Shown: piece after piece, positions 6,059 to 7,996 of the stretch
How the letters are laid out: every line of letters starts with the position of its first letter
How positions within the stretch are numbered: position 1 is the first letter of the stretch
NCBI GenBank assembly: GCA_040509055.1
Contig: JBEVLT010000121.1
Location: forward strand, 1 to 7,996
DNA: 7,996 nt
Reading direction: 5' to 3'
Source of the DNA: JAJKIP01 sp040509055
GTDB lineage: Bacteria; Bacteroidota; Bacteroidia; Chitinophagales; Chitinophagaceae
Position numbers and translations under genes: made by a program
The notes under the pieces: generated by a model
Told to the model about the DNA's origin: nothing
Database searches by the model: none
Seen by the model: the letters and a program-made list of their open reading frames with translations, nothing else

Positions 6059-7133
6059 TGTTAACGTATAAACGGCTCCGGGTAATATACAGCAGCACGA
6101 CAAGCGAAAGCAGCAGCAGCATGGCCACAAACTGGTGCGCCGCCCCCAGCCACAGGAAAGAGCCCGGGTTGGCCGCGTGCAGCACCGTAAACACACCCAG
6201 TATCACCTGTGTGAGTACGATCAGCAAAGGCCAGCTTTTTATCCGCTGAAAGCTGCGGGTACCGGGCACGCGGGATGCACGAACGGTCCATACTATCACC
6301 AGCAGGGTGATAGCATAGGCCAGGTTGCGGTGAATAAAATGAACGACAAGCGGATGGTCAGTAAGGAAGCTGAGACCCGCAAAGGTGCGTCCGCCGAAAT
6401 GATGTACGTCGCCCGGCCACCAGCTTCCGTTGATGTCCGGCCAGGTGATGGCCGCCGGGGCAGCCTTTAATCCTGCCATAAAAGCGCCATACACCAGCTG
6501 CACCGTCAGCAGGGCTACCAGCCAGCCGGCAAATTTTTTCAGCCCCGGCTGCACTACCAGCTGGTGAGCAGGTACCAGCAGCTGCAGGGCAAACCACAAC
6601 GTATAGCACAGCAGGCCCAGCGCAAAGATGAAGTGGATGGCCAGTTTGTAATGGCTTACATACAGCAGCTCCGAATCGTCCAGCCCGCTCCGCACCATGA
6701 TCCAGCCCACCAGCCCCTGCAGCGCGCCCAGCAGGAACAGTACGAGCAGGGGCCGGATCATTTCCTTTTTGAACCGCTTCTGCACAATGAAAATGACAAA
6801 CGGGATGATGAACACCACGCCGATCAGCCGTGCCCACAACCGGTGAAACCACTCCCAGAAGAAGATGAACTTGAAATCGGAAAGGGTAAAATGAGAATTG
6901 ACGTATTTATATTGGGCGATCTGCTGGTATTTTTCAAACGCAGCCTGCCAGTCCTGTTCGTTCATCGGCGGCAGGGCGCCCATGATCGGTTTCCACTCCG
7001 TGATCGAGAGTCCTGAACCGGTGAGGCGGGTGATGCCGCCCAGCAATACCTGGATGACGATCATGAATACGCCGGCGAGCAGCCAGATGGCCACCGGCCT
7101 TGAAGAGCGGGGTTGCGACAGTGGATTTGCCAT
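6054..7133 (-). CDS. ctaA: Heme A synthase (COX15/CtaA family)
   Basis: A 359-residue integral inner-membrane enzyme that oxidises the C8 methyl of heme O to the formyl group of heme A, the cofactor of aa3-type cytochrome oxidases. About eight hydrophobic helices are visible in two homologous four-helix halves. The signature GGITRLTGSGLS with a following EWKP and GALPP (32-55) is diagnostic. The four heme-ligand histidine candidates are His97 (EWFHRLW), His167 (KLAIHF), His268 (FIHRN) and His333 (AAHQ). The length fits the longer COX15-like type rather than the roughly 300-residue Bacillus CtaA. The start is set at ATG 7133 (MANPLSQ), shortly before the first helix; a longer in-frame reading would run back into rnhB and has no hydrophobic or conserved content. 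It is transcribed divergently from rnhB. No cyoE, ctaB or oxidase subunit gene lies next to it; the same-strand neighbour downstream is the patatin gene. Confidence 0.93.
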   Translation of the reverse strand: MANPLSQPRSSRPVAIWLLAGVFMIVIQVLLGGITRLTGSGLSITEWKPIMGALPPMNEQDWQAAFEKYQQIAQYKYVNSHFTLSDFKFIFFWEWFHRLWARLIGVVFIIPFVIFIVQKRFKKEMIRPLLVLFLLGALQGLVGWIMVRSGLDDSELLYVSHYKLAIHFIFALGLLCYTLWFALQLLVPAHQLVVQPGLKKFAGWLVALLTVQLVYGAFMAGLKAAPAAITWPDINGSWWPGDVHHFGGRTFAGLSFLTDHPLVVHFIHRNLAYAITLLVIVWTVRASRVPGTRSFQRIKSWPLLIVLTQVILGVFTVLHAANPGSFLWLGAAHQFVAMLLLLSLVVLLYITRSRLYVNR

Positions 7134-7205
7134 ACCGGCCGCAAAGTTAGGACCGATGTGCGCAAAATAATTTCCGGAAAAATCTTTTTTAAAAGATATT
7201 GCGCC
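7134..7205. promoter_or_regulatory. Divergent promoter region between heme A synthase and rnhB
   Basis: These 72 bases must carry the promoters of two oppositely oriented genes. They contain a perfect 10-bp palindrome TTTCCGGAAA (7171-7180) near the centre and an adjacent inverted repeat, ATCTTTT (7182-7188) with AAAAGAT (7191-7197), separated by two bases. The region is clearly more AT-rich than the flanking genes. The palindromes could bind a regulator shared by both genes, but 10-bp palindromes are expected several times by chance in 8 kb. Confidence 0.5.
7142..7149 (-). promoter_or_regulatory. Candidate -7 box (TAACTTTG) of the heme A synthase gene
   Basis: Read on the minus strand, the octamer TAACTTTG matches the Bacteroidota -7 consensus TAnnTTTG at every fixed position. 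It ends eight bases before the ATG at 7133, so transcription from it would give a nearly leaderless mRNA. A TTTTG lies upstream on the same strand, but only 13 bases away instead of the usual 17-23, so the -33 element is poor. Either the promoter is unusual or the match is fortuitous. Confidence 0.35.
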
Positions 7206-7832
7206 ATGCTTCATCCATTCTACCACGAAAACCATATCGAAGCCGGCTGTGATGAAGCAGGCCGCGGTTGCTTTGCAGGCCCCGTCTTTGCCGCTGCCGT
7301 CATTTTACCCAAAGACTTTTATCATCCCACGCTCAACGACAGCAAGCAGCTGACCGCTGAAGAGCGCGACGAGTTAAAGGTTTTTATCAAGGCCAATGCG
7401 ATCGCCTATGCCGTGGCGATGGTTGACAACGAAGAGATCGACCGGATCAACATCCTGAAAGCTTCGTTCAGGGCCATGCACCTGGCACTGGACAAGCTGC
7501 GCAGGCGCCCTTCGTTCCTGCTCATCGACGGGCATATGTTCTATGCCTACAAAAAACTGCAGCATCAGTGCATCATCCAGGGCGATGCGCAATATGCCAG
7601 CATTGCCGCAGCCAGCATCCTGGCCAAAACGCACCGGGATGCCTACATGAAGCAATTGCACCACGAATTCCCGCACTACAACTGGAAGCAGAACAAAGGA
7701 TACGGTACCCGCGAGCACCGCAATGCCATCGAAGCACATGGCATCTGCAGGTACCATCGCAAAAGCTTCCGGCTGCTCCCAGAACAGCCTGAGTTGTTCA
7801 CCGAAATCATCAGTTCCCCGGCCGATTGTTAA
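7206..7832 (+). CDS. rnhB: Ribonuclease HII
   Basis: A 208-residue cytosolic endonuclease that cuts the RNA strand of RNA-DNA hybrids, including single ribonucleotides embedded in duplex DNA, to start their removal; Mn2+ or Mg2+ is the cofactor. The four metal-binding carboxylates are all present: Asp16 and Glu17 in GCDEAGRG, Asp108 in LLIDGH and Asp127 in GDAQYASIAAASILAK. The spacing is almost identical to E. coli RNase HII (16, 17, 108, 126). LNDSKQL (43-49) and the C-terminal YNWKQNKGYGTREHR (158-172) are also typical. The length is standard. ATG 7206 gives the expected short lead (about 15 residues) before the first catalytic Asp; the frame is open further upstream, but that sequence is the promoter region and the start of the divergent gene. 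No operon partner is seen. Confidence 0.97.
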   Translation: MLHPFYHENHIEAGCDEAGRGCFAGPVFAAAVILPKDFYHPTLNDSKQLTAEERDELKVFIKANAIAYAVAMVDNEEIDRINILKASFRAMHLALDKLRRRPSFLLIDGHMFYAYKKLQHQCIIQGDAQYASIAAASILAKTHRDAYMKQLHHEFPHYNWKQNKGYGTREHRNAIEAHGICRYHRKSFRLLPEQPELFTEIISSPADC

Positions 7833-7836
7833 TTAT

Positions 7837-7863
7837 GGTTAATCGCCTTGCAGCGGTTAAACC
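7837..7863 (+). terminator. Hairpin after rnhB, possible terminator without T tract
   Basis: TTAATCGC (7839-7846) pairs with GCGGTTAA (7853-7860) through one G-T wobble, with a 6-nt loop. It extends to GG (7837-7838) with CC (7862-7863) across a single bulged A. It starts five bases after the rnhB stop, a position typical of a terminator, but is followed by a GC-rich stretch with no T run. Confidence 0.4.
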
Positions 7864-7897
7864 CACCGGGCCATGCTTCGTCCTATCTCCGGACAGT

Positions 7898-7909
7898 TTA
7901 TTGCAATAA
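7898..7909. promoter_or_regulatory. Perfect 12-bp palindrome TTATTGCAATAA
   Basis: The 12 bases are exactly self-complementary and lie 76 bases before the start of the next gene, in intergenic DNA. The location suits an operator, but no regulator or second copy is visible and about two such palindromes are expected by chance in 8 kb. Confidence 0.25.
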
Positions 7910-7984
7910 CAGAACAACCGAATGGACAGCAAACCTGTACATGATTGGTTTCACTACATCTTATCATTTTAAAAAAGATCCACA

Positions 7985-7996
7985 ATGAAAAAAATA
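7985..7996 (+). CDS. Start of a gene running out of the window (first four codons, M-K-K-I)
   Basis: ATG AAA AAA ATA follows a 152-base intergenic gap with an A/T-rich leader (TTTTAAAAAAGATCCACA). The Met-Lys-Lys-Ile beginning is typical of an exported protein or lipoprotein, but four codons cannot show this. No clear TAnnTTTG box was found upstream; TTATCATTTT (7961-7970) is only a loose match. Confidence 0.4.

Noticed and set aside
7134..7235. 34-residue N-terminal extension of heme A synthase into the rnhB start
   Set aside because: It would overlap the rnhB coding region and the AT-rich divergent promoter region, and adds no conserved or hydrophobic sequence. ATG 7133 gives the normal family start.

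Overview
The window looks like chromosomal DNA from a moderately GC-rich member of the Bacteroidota, most likely near the Chitinophagaceae. This is inferred from gene style: a RNase HII start region of Bacteroidota type, a COX15-type heme A synthase, a TAnnTTTG-like promoter box, no clear Shine-Dalgarno sequences, and a CCTGCCGGCAGG palindrome of a kind I associate with Bacteroidota genomes. No similarity search was possible. The gene content is mostly ordinary and chromosomal. I see no CRISPR array, transposase, phage gene, rRNA or complete tRNA.

Layout, left to right. Bases 1-123 are an open frame that enters from outside the window and ends in a palindrome plus a T-loop-like sequence. Next come a membrane-anchored alpha/beta hydrolase (144-1142, +) and a stand-alone ketoacyl-ACP synthase III paralogue (1294-2349, +). 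A 4-nt-spaced pair follows: a small exported protein of unknown function (2428-2853, +) and a diacylglycerol/sphingoid-type lipid kinase (2858-3760, +). The kinase ends tail to tail with, and overlaps by 11 bp, a 749-residue membrane-embedded patatin-like protein (5999-3750, -). Upstream of the patatin on the same strand is the heme A synthase gene (7133-6054, -). A 72-bp divergent promoter region separates it from rnhB (7206-7832, +). The last 164 bases are intergenic and end with the first four codons of another gene (7985, +).

Four of the seven complete genes probably act on lipids or acyl esters: hydrolase, KAS III, lipid kinase and patatin. Three of these are on the + strand in a row and the patatin faces them. 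This may reflect a loose lipid or membrane neighbourhood, but only the exported-protein/kinase pair has spacing that argues for cotranscription. Heme A synthase (cytochrome oxidase cofactor) and RNase HII (removal of ribonucleotides from DNA) are housekeeping functions.

The points most worth checking are the eight-helix-plus-patatin fusion with a Asp-Ala-Gly catalytic motif; the lipid kinase, which mixes DAG-kinase and sphingosine-kinase signatures and has Asp where the family usually has the catalytic Glu; the possibly near-leaderless heme A synthase promoter; and the repeat/T-loop-like tail at the left edge. I did not find a convincing new multi-gene system.
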